A DNA stretch of 64,000 bases from Beijerinckiaceae bacterium (GTDB lineage Bacteria > Pseudomonadota > Alphaproteobacteria > Rhizobiales > Beijerinckiaceae). The stretch lies in NCBI GenBank assembly GCA_947478405.1, contig CANJVX010000008.1, positions 27,733 to 91,732 of the forward strand. The letters run 5' to 3'. Below, piece after piece: positions 10,970 through 21,164 of this stretch. Position 1 is the stretch's first letter; every line of letters begins with the position of its first letter. The translations under genes and the position numbers were made by a program. The notes below the pieces were generated by a model. It worked only from the letters and a program-made list of their open reading frames with translations, ran no database searches and was not told the DNA's origin.

Positions 10970-12076
10970 ATGACACTCATCATCAATAATGACGCCGTGC
11001 ATCAAGTTCTCACCATGCGCGACACGATTGACGCGCTCGAGGCCTCCTATCTGAACCTCGCCAAGGGCGAGGCAGTCTGCCGCCCGCGCATCGACATCCG
11101 CATCCCCACCAAAGACCCCAAGAAGAATTACCAATGGGGCACGATGGAAGGTGGTTCGACCGATGGCTATTTCGCCATTCGCATGAAATCCGACATCATC
11201 TACGAGCAAGAATATAATGGCGCGATCACGCAGGAAAAATATTGCATGAAGCCCGGCCTCTTCTGTGGCTTGATCCTGCTCACATCCATCCACAATGCCG
11301 AGCCACTCGCGCTGATCAATGATGGCCATTTGCAACACATGCGCGTTGGCGGTGATGGTGGCATTGGCGTGAAATATATGGCGCGCAAAGACGCCGAAGT
11401 GGTTGGTATTCTGGGTTCAGGCGGGATGGCGCGCACGCATATGCAGAGCTTCACCGCTGTGCGCAATATTAAAAAAGTGCAAATCTTCAGCCCGACGAAA
11501 GCCAATCGTGAAGCCTTTGCAGAAGAAATCCGCGCGCTTTACGGCATTGAAGTAAAAGTCTGCGATGCGCCCGAGCAAATCTATCGCGGTGCTGACATTA
11601 CTGCGGGCCTGACAGATTCTGCAGTGCCCGTTCTGAACGGCGATTTGCTGGAGCCTGGCACACATATCGTGAATATCGGCGGCAGCGGCATTCCAGACCA
11701 GAAGTCACTTGATCGCGTTGATGTCTATCTGCGTTTTGGCGATGCACCCGCGCCACGCGGCCGCCCGGAACTGGCCCTTGATGACGAATATATCGCATGG
11801 GAAGCGCGCCCCGATGCTTTCAAATTCGGCGATGGCCGCAAGGGCAAAAAAGCCCATGGCGTAACAATTCCTGAAAAGCGCATCACATTGTCGGATCTTG
11901 TTGAAGGCAAAGCCAAGGGCCGCACATCCGACAGCCAGATCACTTATTCAGAACGCGGCAACCTGCAAGGTGCGCAATTCTATGCCGTGGCGGGGCGCGT
12001 CTATGAATTGGCAAAAGCCGCGGGCTTGGGTCATGAAATCCCAACCGAATGGTTCTTGCAGGACATTCGTAACTGA
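10970..12076 (+). CDS. ornithine cyclodeaminase/mu-crystallin family protein
   Basis: Family features including GILGSGGMARTHMQSFTAVRNIKKVQIFSPTKANREAFAEE. Confidence 0.85.
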   Translation: MTLIINNDAVHQVLTMRDTIDALEASYLNLAKGEAVCRPRIDIRIPTKDPKKNYQWGTMEGGSTDGYFAIRMKSDIIYEQEYNGAITQEKYCMKPGLFCGLILLTSIHNAEPLALINDGHLQHMRVGGDGGIGVKYMARKDAEVVGILGSGGMARTHMQSFTAVRNIKKVQIFSPTKANREAFAEEIRALYGIEVKVCDAPEQIYRGADITAGLTDSAVPVLNGDLLEPGTHIVNIGGSGIPDQKSLDRVDVYLRFGDAPAPRGRPELALDDEYIAWEARPDAFKFGDGRKGKKAHGVTIPEKRITLSDLVEGKAKGRTSDSQITYSERGNLQGAQFYAVAGRVYELAKAAGLGHEIPTEWFLQDIRN

Positions 12077-12183
12077 CGGACGCAAGAGCCTGCATCCTTG
12101 CAAGCCGGAGGCAAAGCAATCCAGAGGAGGCGCTGCCAGACCTCTCCTTGCTTGCGCCACCCATGCAATGTTAACGCTGACAC

Positions 12184-12765
12184 ATGTTCAAAAAGCTCTA
12201 CCACTGGACCTTGGCACTGGCTGAAAGCCCCCGCGCAACTTTCGCGCTGGGTGCTGTGTCTTTTGCCGAGAGTTCCTTCTTTCCGATCCCTCCCGATGTG
12301 ATCCTGGTGCCGATGGCGCTGGCGAAGCCACAGCGCGCGCTTTTCTATGCCCTCGTCTGCACGCTGACCTCGGTCGCGGGCGGCATTGTCGGCTATGGCA
12401 TCGGCTGGTTGCTGTGGGACACGCTCGGCCAATGGCTGATCAATCTCTATGGCTATGGCGCGCGCATAGAAGTCGTGAAGGCCGCCTATGACCAATGGGG
12501 CTGGCTGTTCATTCTGGTGAAGGGACTGACCCCCATCCCCTACAAACTCGTGACGATTGTCTCTGGACTGCTTGAATATAATTTCCCGCTCTTCGTTCTT
12601 CTGTCGCTTATCACACGCGGCGCACGTTTCTTTCTGATTGCGGGACTGCTCAACAAATTCGGCGAACCAATCCGAGATTTGCTCGACCGCTATTTCGGGG
12701 TTTTTCTGATGATCATCGCTGTCTTTGTGGTCGGCGGGTTCTGGCTGGCAGGACATTTCTTCTGA
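12184..12765 (+). CDS. YqaA/DedA-like membrane protein (SNARE-associated domain)
   Basis: Multiple TM segments; ...LAESPRATFALGAVSFAESSFFPIPPDVILVPMALAKPQRA. Confidence 0.85.
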   Translation: MFKKLYHWTLALAESPRATFALGAVSFAESSFFPIPPDVILVPMALAKPQRALFYALVCTLTSVAGGIVGYGIGWLLWDTLGQWLINLYGYGARIEVVKAAYDQWGWLFILVKGLTPIPYKLVTIVSGLLEYNFPLFVLLSLITRGARFFLIAGLLNKFGEPIRDLLDRYFGVFLMIIAVFVVGGFWLAGHFF

Positions 12766-13253
12766 TGCTGGACAGGATAACCCCAGCACGCGCCGCCACC
12801 ATCATCGCACTTGTCGCTCTCGCGACCATTACAGGCGCGTGGATTTTTGAAGCCTTTGGTTATCTGCCCTGCGAACTCTGCCTGAAGCAGCGCATCGCTT
12901 ATTATATAGGCATGCCGCTCGCGGCTTTAACGGCGCTCGTCGTTATCAAAAGCACATCCCTCGCACGCGCGCTATTTTTGGCATGCGCTTTCTTGTGGTT
13001 AGGCAGCGCGCTTTTTGGCGCTTATCACGCCGGCATCGAATGGGGCTTCTGGCCCGGCCCCGCCGCTTGCACGGGTACCGGCTCATCAGCTGGCAGCATG
13101 GATGATTTCATGACGCAATTGCAGACGACGCAAGTCGTGCAATGCGACAAAGTGGCAATCCGAATGATCGGCCTATCTCTGGCGGGGTGGAACGCTGTTA
13201 TTTCAGCTGGGCTTTCAGCCCTCGCCATCATCGGTGCGCGCGCAAAGCCTTAA
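12765..13253 (+). CDS. dsbB: disulfide bond formation protein B
   Basis: CELC motif in [18 protein letters not shown], 4 TM; coupled to upstream gene. Confidence 0.88.
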   Translation: MLDRITPARAATIIALVALATITGAWIFEAFGYLPCELCLKQRIAYYIGMPLAALTALVVIKSTSLARALFLACAFLWLGSALFGAYHAGIEWGFWPGPAACTGTGSSAGSMDDFMTQLQTTQVVQCDKVAIRMIGLSLAGWNAVISAGLSALAIIGARAKP

Positions 13254-14449
13254 GCTTCGTCATCCAATGCGAGGCGCGCACGGGCGCGCAGCTTTTCCGT
13301 CTCGGACTTCAATTGTCCGCAAGCTGCCAGAATGTCACGCCCACGCGGCGTGCGCACCGGGCTTGCATATCCTGCATTGAAGACAATGTCGGAGAAGGTC
13401 TCGATCGTCTCCCAATCGGAACATTCATATTGTGCGCCAGGCCAGGGATTGAAGGGGATCAAATTGATCTTCGCCGGAATCCCCTTCAGCATGCGCACCA
13501 ATTCGCGCGCGTCTGTCGGTGAATCATTCACGCCCTTCAGCATCACATATTCAAACGTGATGCGGCGCGAATTGGATGCACCCGGATAAGTGCGGCACGC
13601 TTCCAAAAGATCGCGCAGCGGATATTTTTTGTTCAGCGGCACAAGCTTGTTGCGTAGCTCGTCATTGGTCGCGTGCAACGAAATAGCGAGCATCGTGCCC
13701 GAGGCTTCACCCAAGGGGGCAATCTGCGGCACAACGCCCGATGTCGAGACGGTTATGCGGCGCTTGGACAAAGATAGCCCTTCGCCATCCGTCAGCACAC
13801 CAATCGCATCATTTACTTCATCGAAATTATACAGCGGCTCGCCCATGCCCATGAAGACAATGTTGGAGACGGGACGCACACCTTCGCCTGCTGGAATAAG
13901 ACCATCATCATCGGGGCGTGTGCGGCCGGGATAATCGCCCAGCATGTCGCGCGCGACAACGAGCTGCTGCACAATTTCCTGCGCCGACAAATTGCGCACG
14001 AGTTTCTGTGTGCCTGTGTGGCAGAAGGTGCAGGTCAGCGTGCAGCCCACTTGGCTGGAAATGCAAAGCGTGCCGCGATCACTTTCTGGAATATAGACAC
14101 ATTCAATTTCTGCGCCCTTATCCTGCGCGTCCACCGGCGGCATGCGGATCAGCCATTTGCGTGTGCCATCCTGCGACAATTGCGCAGCGACGACTTGCGG
14201 GCGACCCAGCGTGTAATGCTCGGCCAATTTGGCGCGCAAAACTTTTGAGACATTGAGCATGGCATCGAACGAAGTCGCGCCTTGAAAATAAATCCAATGC
14301 CAAAGTTGGCCCACCCGCATGCGCTGCTCGCGCTCGGGCACGCCAATGGCGCCAAGTGCCTCAGCCAATTGCGCACGCGTTTTGCCCACCAGCGAGGGGC
14401 GAGCATGGGGATCAAAAATGGAGGGGCTCTCGTTCATGGGCGGGCTCAT
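13250..14449 (-). CDS. rlmN: 23S rRNA (adenine2503-C2)/tRNA methyltransferase RlmN
   Basis: Radical [14 protein letters not shown] and [10 protein letters not shown] motifs. Confidence 0.96.
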   Translation of the reverse strand: MSPPMNESPSIFDPHARPSLVGKTRAQLAEALGAIGVPEREQRMRVGQLWHWIYFQGATSFDAMLNVSKVLRAKLAEHYTLGRPQVVAAQLSQDGTRKWLIRMPPVDAQDKGAEIECVYIPESDRGTLCISSQVGCTLTCTFCHTGTQKLVRNLSAQEIVQQLVVARDMLGDYPGRTRPDDDGLIPAGEGVRPVSNIVFMGMGEPLYNFDEVNDAIGVLTDGEGLSLSKRRITVSTSGVVPQIAPLGEASGTMLAISLHATNDELRNKLVPLNKKYPLRDLLEACRTYPGASNSRRITFEYVMLKGVNDSPTDARELVRMLKGIPAKINLIPFNPWPGAQYECSDWETIETFSDIVFNAGYASPVRTPRGRDILAACGQLKSETEKLRARARLALDDEA

Positions 14450-14462
14450 AGCAGTTTTGGGC

Positions 14463-14490
14463 CCTCATTGCGAGCACCAGCAAAGCACTG
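14463..14490. repeat. degenerate left-arm remnant of REP-like element, copy C
   Basis: CCTCATTGCGAGCACCAGCAAAGCAC. Confidence 0.4.
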
Positions 14491-14495
14491 ACGGG

Positions 14496-15380
14496 TTAGA
14501 GCTTCTTCTCTTGCACCTTCAGCGCATCCGCCAGTCGCATCTTGGCTGAGCCCGGCGCCAGCGGCTTTTGCTGGTTTTCATGCGGTGCCCAGCCAGACAG
14601 CCAGACAAACTCAAAGGTGGCGCGCAGACGACCATCAGGATCAGCAAAGCGCGACTGGTAAATCTCCGCCGCTTTCATCAGAACCGCGCGGCGCAGGGGC
14701 CTGAGATCACGCGCAACAAGCGCATTGGTCGCGCCCATAGCGCGCAAATCACGCAAGAGACCAAACATGGACGCATAGCGCACGATAATCGTGTCGGAAT
14801 CCGTCACCGGCAACGCAAAGCCTGCGCGTTGCAGCAACCCGCCCATGTCACGCAGATCAGCAAAGGGCGCGATGCGCGGCGAGACGCCACCCATGACGGC
14901 CTCTTCGGCTTCCGCAAAGGCCAGCCTTAATTCCTGCAGGGATTGACCGCCTATCAGACAACCCATGAACAGACCATCAGGAGCAAGACTGCGCCGGATC
15001 TGGATGAGCGCGCCCGGCAGATCATTCACAAATTGCAATGCGAGTGCAGAAACGACGAGATCAAAGGACTTTTCTGAAAATGGCAGGGCTTCCTCATCCG
15101 CCACCATGCCGGTCCATAGGCCCTCACCAAGTGCTTGCGCAACAGGTGCCGTGCGCACCAGTTTTTCCGGGACACGCGCTGTCATGAGCGAGGCAAGTGC
15201 TGGTGTCGGCGTTCCGAGATCAAGAATGCGCGGAAAGGGACGCAAGACCGCCGAGAGACGATCCGCAAAATCACCCGCCACATGATCAACCAGAAAGCCA
15301 GCCGCACCTTGCGCATAGGCGCGCGCCAGTCGGGTGCGCAAAAGTGCGCGGTCGAAGACAATATGTGCGGGCGTATTCAT
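14496..15380 (-). CDS. class I SAM-dependent methyltransferase (BioC/NDUFAF5-like)
   Basis: ILDLGTPTPALASLM, PDGLFMGCLIGGQSLQELRLAF; start chosen at MNTPAHIVFDRALLRTRLARAYA. Confidence 0.82.
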   Translation of the reverse strand: MNTPAHIVFDRALLRTRLARAYAQGAAGFLVDHVAGDFADRLSAVLRPFPRILDLGTPTPALASLMTARVPEKLVRTAPVAQALGEGLWTGMVADEEALPFSEKSFDLVVSALALQFVNDLPGALIQIRRSLAPDGLFMGCLIGGQSLQELRLAFAEAEEAVMGGVSPRIAPFADLRDMGGLLQRAGFALPVTDSDTIIVRYASMFGLLRDLRAMGATNALVARDLRPLRRAVLMKAAEIYQSRFADPDGRLRATFEFVWLSGWAPHENQQKPLAPGSAKMRLADALKVQEKKL

Positions 15381-15421
15381 CAAGGCCTTATAGCGCTGAC
15401 ATTGCAAAAAGCGCCAGCGAT

Positions 15422-15500
15422 GCGGCAATCCATAGCGCAAAAGCTCGTCAGAAAGGCGCCATGGATTGCCGCGTCGGGCTAACGCCCTCCTCGCAATGAC
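15422..15500. repeat. REP/MITE-like dyad element, copy D (between divergent genes)
   Basis: GCGGCAATCCAT...ATGGATTGCCGC 12-bp inverted repeat and CTCGCAATGAC right terminus. Confidence 0.65.
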
Positions 15501-15526
15501 AATGAAATGAGATTAGCCTTATTCCC

Positions 15527-16249
15527 ATGCGGCTCGTCTCTTTTGTCCTGGATCGGATTTACCCCCCCACCTGCCTCGCCTGCCGGGCGGCTGTGGATGA
15601 AGCGGGCACGCTCTGCCCCACCTGCTGGAGGGCCATGCCCTTTATCGAACAGCCCTATTGCGAGCGGCTGGGCCTGCCCTTCGCCCAAGAACTCGGCCCC
15701 GGGCTCATCTCGCCAGCAGCGGAGGTGAACCCGCCGGTCTTTGCCCGCGCGCGTGCCGTCGCCCGCTATGATGGCCCTGCCCGCAAGCTCGCCCAGCGGC
15801 TGAAATACAATGACCGGCTCGATCTCGCACCCGCCATGGGCCGCTGGATGGCCCGAGCGGGAACTGAAATTCTTAGCGAAGCCGACCTCATCACCCCTGT
15901 TCCACTGCATCGCGTGCGGCTTTGGCGGCGGCGCTTCAATCAGGCTGCCGTGCTGGCAGGCCATGTCGCCCGCCATGCCCGCCTGCCCTGCGAAACCGGG
16001 CTGATCGAGCGCATCAAGGCCACCCGCCCGCAAGTGGGCCTCACCCGAGAGGAGCGCGCCAGCAATCTGCAGGGTGCCTTTCGCCTCACGCCGGAGGCGG
16101 CCGGCCTGGCTGTCGAGCGTCGCATTGTGCTCATTGATGATGTGCTGACAACAGGCGCCACGCTCAATGCCTGTGCGCGCGCTTTGTTGAAGGCGGGTGC
16201 CGCCCGCGTCGATGCGCTCACCTTTGCCCGGGTTGTGAGCGGGGCGTGA
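15527..16249 (+). CDS. ComF family protein (phosphoribosyltransferase-like)
   Basis: N-terminal CxxC pairs, PRPP motif VLIDDVLTTGATLNACARAL. Confidence 0.92.
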   Translation: MRLVSFVLDRIYPPTCLACRAAVDEAGTLCPTCWRAMPFIEQPYCERLGLPFAQELGPGLISPAAEVNPPVFARARAVARYDGPARKLAQRLKYNDRLDLAPAMGRWMARAGTEILSEADLITPVPLHRVRLWRRRFNQAAVLAGHVARHARLPCETGLIERIKATRPQVGLTREERASNLQGAFRLTPEAAGLAVERRIVLIDDVLTTGATLNACARALLKAGAARVDALTFARVVSGA

Positions 16250-16289
16250 CAGACCATATAAGGGGGCTCGACAGATCAGGACGAGCTCG

Positions 16290-16550
16290 ATGCAAAGCGT
16301 CACCATCTATACCAAAGCGACCTGCGGCTATTGCGCGGCGGCCAAAGCGCTTCTGAAATCCAAAAATGTCACCTTTGACGAAATACCCGTCGACGGAGAT
16401 GTCACCAAGCAGGAAGAAATGACCAAGCGCGCGAATGGTGGCTGGACGGTGCCCCAGATTTTCATCGGCACCACACATGTGGGCGGTTGCGATGATCTGC
16501 ATGCGCTGGAACGCGCGGGCAAGCTTGACGCTTTGCTCAATGGCGGCTGA
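16290..16550 (+). CDS. grxC: glutaredoxin 3
   Basis: CGYC active site, TVPQIFIGTTHVGGCDDL. Confidence 0.95.
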   Translation: MQSVTIYTKATCGYCAAAKALLKSKNVTFDEIPVDGDVTKQEEMTKRANGGWTVPQIFIGTTHVGGCDDLHALERAGKLDALLNGG

Positions 16551-16556
16551 CCCACA

Positions 16557-17051
16557 ATGATCAAATATGCGCTGATCTGCGAAGCGGATCATGAATTCGA
16601 AAGCTGGTTTCCTGACAGCGCCTCTTATGACAAGCAGGTGAAGCGCGGCCTTGTCGCCTGCCCGCTGTGCGACAGTGTCAAAGTGTCGAAAGCGATTATG
16701 GCGCCCAATGTCGCGCGCAAAGATCAAGACCGCGCCATCGCAGCTGACAATGATGATGTGCCTACGCCTACGCCTGCGGCTGCGGCTTCGGCGCCACAAG
16801 TACAAGATATTGCACTGCTTGATGAGCAGCAGCAGCAATTGCGCGGCATGATCCGCGAGCTGCATGAAAAGATTGTCGCCAATACGGATGATGTGGGCGA
16901 AAACTTCCCCGAAGAAGCGCGCAAAATGCACGACGGTGAGACGCCCGCACGCTCCATTCGCGGCAAGGCGAGCTTTGAAGAAGCGCGCGAATTGCTGGAA
17001 GACGGCATTCCCGTGCTGCCCATTCCCGACCTGCCGGAAGAACGCAATTGA
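16557..17051 (+). CDS. DUF1178 family protein
   Basis: MIKYALICEADHEFESWFPDSASYDKQVKRGLVACPLC zinc-ribbon-like N-terminus. Confidence 0.9.
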   Translation: MIKYALICEADHEFESWFPDSASYDKQVKRGLVACPLCDSVKVSKAIMAPNVARKDQDRAIAADNDDVPTPTPAAAASAPQVQDIALLDEQQQQLRGMIRELHEKIVANTDDVGENFPEEARKMHDGETPARSIRGKASFEEARELLEDGIPVLPIPDLPEERN

Positions 17052-17968
17052 ATTTTCCCGAACTGCTGAATGCCTATGGCGCACCGCCGCTGGAAATCAC
17101 AGGCGATCTCTCGCGCCTGCCGCAATTCTCGCCCCTCACCCCCGGCGCGCTTGCATTGGATGATGCAGCACCACGCAGCCTCGACACATTGGTCATGCTG
17201 GCCCCGCCCGGCACCATCGAGCGTCGCGCAGCACTCGCGCTGGCTCTGCGCGCGCTGAAAGAAGACGCCTGCCTTGTGGCACTTGCACCCAAGGACAAAG
17301 GCGGTTCGCGCCTTGCAGGTGATCTTGAATCTTTGGGCTGCACGTTTGAAGAAAGTTCAAAGCGCCACCACCGCATTTGCATCACACGCGACAAGGGCCA
17401 TCCGGACAAAATCGCGCAAGCCATTGCCGATGGCGCGCCGCGCTTTGACGAAGAACTTGGCCTATGGACGCAACCCGGCGTGTTCAGCTGGAACCGCATC
17501 GATCCGGGCAGCGCTTTGCTTGTTGCCCATCTTCCTGATCTGTCGGGACGCGGCCTTGATCTGGGCAGCGGCTTGGGCGTGCTCTCGCATGCTGTGTTGC
17601 GCTCGCCCAAAGTCAGCGCGCTGACACTGGTTGAACTTGATGCGCGTGCGCTGGCCTGTTCGCGCCGCAATGTCAGTGATGGCCGTGCGCATTTTCTGCA
17701 AGCCGATGCGCGCCGATTGACAGACGCCAATTTGAAAGCGCTCGATTTCGTGGTGATGAACCCGCCCTTCCATGATGGCGGCGCGGAAGATAAATCACTC
17801 GGCCAATCATTCATCAAGACAGCGGCCGGCGCTTTGCGCAAAGGCGGCGCGCTATATGCGGTGGCCAATCGCCACCTGCCTTATGAAAATGTGCTCAAAG
17901 AACATTTCCGCCGCGTGAACCTTGTGGCGGAAGAGGCCGGCTTCAAATTGTTTGAGGCGATTGCGTGA
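17048..17968 (+). CDS. class I SAM-dependent methyltransferase (RsmC/RlmG-like)
   Basis: GLDLGSGLGVLSHAVL and NPPFHDGG motifs. Confidence 0.88.
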   Translation: MNFPELLNAYGAPPLEITGDLSRLPQFSPLTPGALALDDAAPRSLDTLVMLAPPGTIERRAALALALRALKEDACLVALAPKDKGGSRLAGDLESLGCTFEESSKRHHRICITRDKGHPDKIAQAIADGAPRFDEELGLWTQPGVFSWNRIDPGSALLVAHLPDLSGRGLDLGSGLGVLSHAVLRSPKVSALTLVELDARALACSRRNVSDGRAHFLQADARRLTDANLKALDFVVMNPPFHDGGAEDKSLGQSFIKTAAGALRKGGALYAVANRHLPYENVLKEHFRRVNLVAEEAGFKLFEAIA

Positions 17969-18699
17969 GCAAGCCAACAACCATCCGGCTCGACAAGCTG
18001 CTCGCCAATCTGGGTTACGGCTCGCGCCGCGAGATTGCCATGTTTGCGCAAGCGGGACGCTTTCTGCTCGATGGCGCGCGCATTGCGCATGTGGATGAAC
18101 GCATCGCGCTCACCCCCGATCTGCCCGCGCGCCTGACTTTTTATGGCGAAGAGCTCGACCCGCTGCCCGGCTGCGTGGTGATGATGCACAAGCCGCTGGG
18201 CGTGACCTGTTCGCACAAAGAAGCGGGGACACGCGTCTATTCGCTTTTGCCCGATCGCTGGCAGCGCCGCGATCCGGCTTTTTCAACCGTAGGGCGGCTC
18301 GACAAAGAAACCTCGGGCCTGTTGCTGCTCACCGACGATGGCGCCTTTCTACACAATGTGATTTCGCCCAAGCGTAACATCGCCAAACGCTATCGCGCGA
18401 CCCTCGACCGCTCTTTGCGCGGCGATGAGACGGCAATTTTTGCGGCCGGCACGATGATGCTGGAAGGCGAAAAGACCCCGCTTCTGCCAGCCGCGCTGGA
18501 TGTCGTGTCCGAGCGCGAAGCGATGCTGACAATTACAGAAGGCCGCTACCACCAAGTGCGCCGCATGTTTGCGGCAGTGGGCAATCACGTAGTGAGCCTG
18601 CATCGCGAAGCGATTGGCGGGCTGGTGCTGCCGGAGGATTTGGCGCCGGGTGAGTTTATGGTGTTGGGGGAAGAGGAGAAGGCGGGGATTTTCGGGTAG
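17965..18699 (+). CDS. pseudouridine synthase, RsuA/RluB family
   Basis: S4-like N-terminus and GRLDKETSGLLLLTDDG catalytic motif. Confidence 0.92.
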   Translation: MSKPTTIRLDKLLANLGYGSRREIAMFAQAGRFLLDGARIAHVDERIALTPDLPARLTFYGEELDPLPGCVVMMHKPLGVTCSHKEAGTRVYSLLPDRWQRRDPAFSTVGRLDKETSGLLLLTDDGAFLHNVISPKRNIAKRYRATLDRSLRGDETAIFAAGTMMLEGEKTPLLPAALDVVSEREAMLTITEGRYHQVRRMFAAVGNHVVSLHREAIGGLVLPEDLAPGEFMVLGEEEKAGIFG

Positions 18700-18721
18700 G
18701 TCACCCACCGCACGCCTGCCC

Positions 18722-18750
18722 CGTCATTGCGAGCGCAGCGAAGCAATCTA
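18722..18750. repeat. partial REP-like arm, copy E (between convergent genes)
   Basis: CGTCATTGCGAGCGCAGCGAAGCAATCTAG. Confidence 0.55.
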
Positions 18751-18753
18751 GTC

Positions 18754-19515
18754 TTAGGGCTTGAGCCCCACACACATATAATTCACATCCGTATCGAGCG
18801 ACTGAGACCACTTGTCCCGCAGCGGGTTGTAAACCACGCCCGCCACATCAAAAACCTCAGCCCCACCTGCCGCCATCGCGCCTTCAAGCTCTGAGGGCTT
18901 GACGAATTTTTCCCATTGGTGCGTGCCGGCGGGCACCCAGCGCAGCACATATTCGGCGCCCACAATCGCCAGAGCAAAAGACTTCAGCGTGCGGTTGAGG
19001 GTCGCCATAAACAGCAAGCCATTCGGCTTCACCAATCCTGCGCAGGTTTTCACGAAAGCCTGCACATCCGTCACATGCTCCACCACTTCCATCGCGGTGA
19101 CGACATCAAAGCACGCGCCCTCGCTCAACAAATCTTCAGCCGTCACCGCGCGATAGGTCACCTGCGTGCCGGTCTCGCGCGCATGCGCGGATGCAATCGC
19201 AATATTGCCTGCCGCCGGATCAATACCCGTCACATCGGCGCCAAGACGCGCCAGCGGCTCGGCGAGGATGCCGCCGCCGCAGCCGATATCGAGCAGCGAG
19301 AGACCCGCCAACGGGCTCGGGCGCTTCACGTCGCGCGGGCGGGCGGTCTCGCCGGCGGGGAAATGCTGGCAGATATGGTCGCGGATATAGGCAATGCGCA
19401 CCGGATTCAGGCGATGCAGCGGGCGCATGGAACCGTTTTCGGCCCACCAGTCCTCGCCCAAAGCCTCGAAACGGGCGACATCCGCCTCATCCACCGTGCC
19501 GCGATTGGCCACCAT
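18754..19515 (-). CDS. ubiG: bifunctional 2-polyprenyl-6-hydroxyphenol methylase/3-demethylubiquinol 3-O-methyltransferase
   Basis: LLDIGCGGGILAEPLARLGADVTGIDPA...FDVVTAMEVVEHV; start at MVANRGTVDEADVARFEAL. Confidence 0.95.
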   Translation of the reverse strand: MVANRGTVDEADVARFEALGEDWWAENGSMRPLHRLNPVRIAYIRDHICQHFPAGETARPRDVKRPSPLAGLSLLDIGCGGGILAEPLARLGADVTGIDPAAGNIAIASAHARETGTQVTYRAVTAEDLLSEGACFDVVTAMEVVEHVTDVQAFVKTCAGLVKPNGLLFMATLNRTLKSFALAIVGAEYVLRWVPAGTHQWEKFVKPSELEGAMAAGGAEVFDVAGVVYNPLRDKWSQSLDTDVNYMCVGLKP

Positions 19516-19692
19516 TGCTTTTGCCTCGTTACGCCTAACCGAAGTGCCTCGAAAAGAGGCTGAAATCAGGGCCAAGCAATTGACTTGGCGCCCCGCCGCC
19601 GTCATCTATACGCGCCTTTATACGCGCCCTGCGGCCTGGGGGGAACCTTCCCCTCCCCGCACTATCCCATCGGTTCTTTAGATTAGGCTCCT

Positions 19693-20928
19693 ATGTCCCG
19701 TCTGGTCATGAAATTCGGCGGCACTTCCGTCGCCAATATCGAGCGCATCAAAAATGTCGCGCGCCATGTGCAGCGCGAGGTGGCCGCTGGCCATCATGTC
19801 GCCGTCGTCGTCTCCGCCATGTCGGGCAAGACCAATGAGCTCGTCGCCTGGTGCAAAGAGGGTGCGGCCCTCTATGACCCGCGCGAATATGATGCCGTGG
19901 TCGCCTCGGGCGAACAGGTGACCTCCGGCCTGCTCGCAATCGTCTTGCAGGATATGGGCATTCCCGCCCGCTCGTGGCAGGGCTGGCAGATCCCGATCAA
20001 GACATCGGATGCGCATGGCTCGGCCCGCATTGAAGACATCGACCCCAAGGGTCTGGAAGAGGGCTTTGCGCGCGGCGAAGTGGCCGTGATTGCGGGCTTT
20101 CAGGGCATTCATGTGGAGACCGGCCGCCTCACCACGCTGGGGCGTGGCGGCTCGGATACATCGGCTGTGGCCATTGCGGCAGCACTTAAAGCGGATCGCT
20201 GCGACATCTACACAGACGTCGATGGCGTCTACACCACCGACCCGCGCATTGTGCCCAAGGCCAAGCGGCTGGATCGTGTGGTCTTTGAAGAAATGCTGGA
20301 AATGGCTTCGCTTGGCTCGAAAGTGCTGCAAGTGCGCTCGGTCGAAGTCGCCATGGTCCATAAGGTCAAAACATTCGTGCGCTCATCCTTCGATGATCCC
20401 TCTGATCCGAAGCCCGGCACGCTCATCTGCGACGAGGAGGATATTGTGGAACAGCAGGTCGTCTCAGGCATCGCCTATTCCAAGGATGAAGCGCAGATCA
20501 CATTGCGCGATGTGGCCGATAAGCCCGGCATTGCCGCGGCCATTTTCGTGCCGCTGGCGGACGCCAATATCAATGTCGACATGATCATCCAGGTCGTTTC
20601 GGATGATGCCAAGACAACCGACCTCACCTTCACCGTGCCGACCGCCGATTTCGAGCGCGCCAAGAAGATCCTCGAGGATCACAAGGCCGAGGTTGGCTAC
20701 AAGGATCTGGCTGGCGCCACCGATGTGGTGAAAGTCTCGGCCATCGGCATCGGCATGCGCTCGCATGCCGGTGTGGCGGCTCGCGCTTTCAAGGCGCTCT
20801 CGGACAAGGGCATCAATATCCGCGCCATCACCACCTCCGAGATCAAGTTCTCGGTGCTGATTGATGCCGAATATACCGAGCTTGCCGTACGCACGCTCCA
20901 TACGCTCTACGGACTCGATAAGGCCTGA
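19693..20928 (+). CDS. lysC: aspartate kinase
   Basis: MKFGGTSVANIERIKNVARHV and two C-terminal ACT domains. Confidence 0.97.
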   Translation: MSRLVMKFGGTSVANIERIKNVARHVQREVAAGHHVAVVVSAMSGKTNELVAWCKEGAALYDPREYDAVVASGEQVTSGLLAIVLQDMGIPARSWQGWQIPIKTSDAHGSARIEDIDPKGLEEGFARGEVAVIAGFQGIHVETGRLTTLGRGGSDTSAVAIAAALKADRCDIYTDVDGVYTTDPRIVPKAKRLDRVVFEEMLEMASLGSKVLQVRSVEVAMVHKVKTFVRSSFDDPSDPKPGTLICDEEDIVEQQVVSGIAYSKDEAQITLRDVADKPGIAAAIFVPLADANINVDMIIQVVSDDAKTTDLTFTVPTADFERAKKILEDHKAEVGYKDLAGATDVVKVSAIGIGMRSHAGVAARAFKALSDKGINIRAITTSEIKFSVLIDAEYTELAVRTLHTLYGLDKA

Positions 20929-20956
20929 GCGGCACAAAACGGGCTGAAATATCCCG

Positions 20957-20992
20957 AAAACCCCCGTCCGGGCCGCCCGGCGGGGGGTTTTT
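20957..20992 (+). terminator. Rho-independent terminator downstream of lysC
   Basis: AAAACCCCCGTCCGGGCCGCCCGGCGGGGGGTTTTT hairpin plus T-tract. Confidence 0.85.
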
Positions 20993-21087
20993 CATGCAAA
21001 AGGCGAAAAAACTCCGCAAACCTTGGCCAAATTGCCGCGGGGGAGCCGGCTTCAGCCCCTTGGCAGCGCTTGCGGTCCGGGGTTTGC

Positions 21088-21101
21088 GTTCGTATACGAA
21101 C
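21088..21101. promoter_or_regulatory. perfect palindrome upstream of ptsP, candidate operator
   Basis: GTTCGTATACGAAC, 14-bp perfect dyad. Confidence 0.45.
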
Positions 21102-21124
21102 CTGAAAGGTTGAGGCAGGGATTC

Positions 21125-21156
21125 CCTGTCCGACCAGGGCCGTCAGGCCGGACAGG
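21125..21156 (+). promoter_or_regulatory. inverted repeat ending 8 nt before the ptsP start codon
   Basis: CCTGTCCG...CGGACAGG followed by acagatcg ATG. Confidence 0.4.
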
Positions 21157-21164
21157 ACAGATCG

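Noticed and set aside
12078-12169. Possible additional repeat copy (GCAAAGCAATCCAGAGG...CCTCTCCTTGCTTGCG) between the cyclodeaminase-like and DedA-like genes
   Set aside because: Only the inner arm resembles the family and the conserved GTCATTGCGAG termini are missing; too degenerate to list as a feature.
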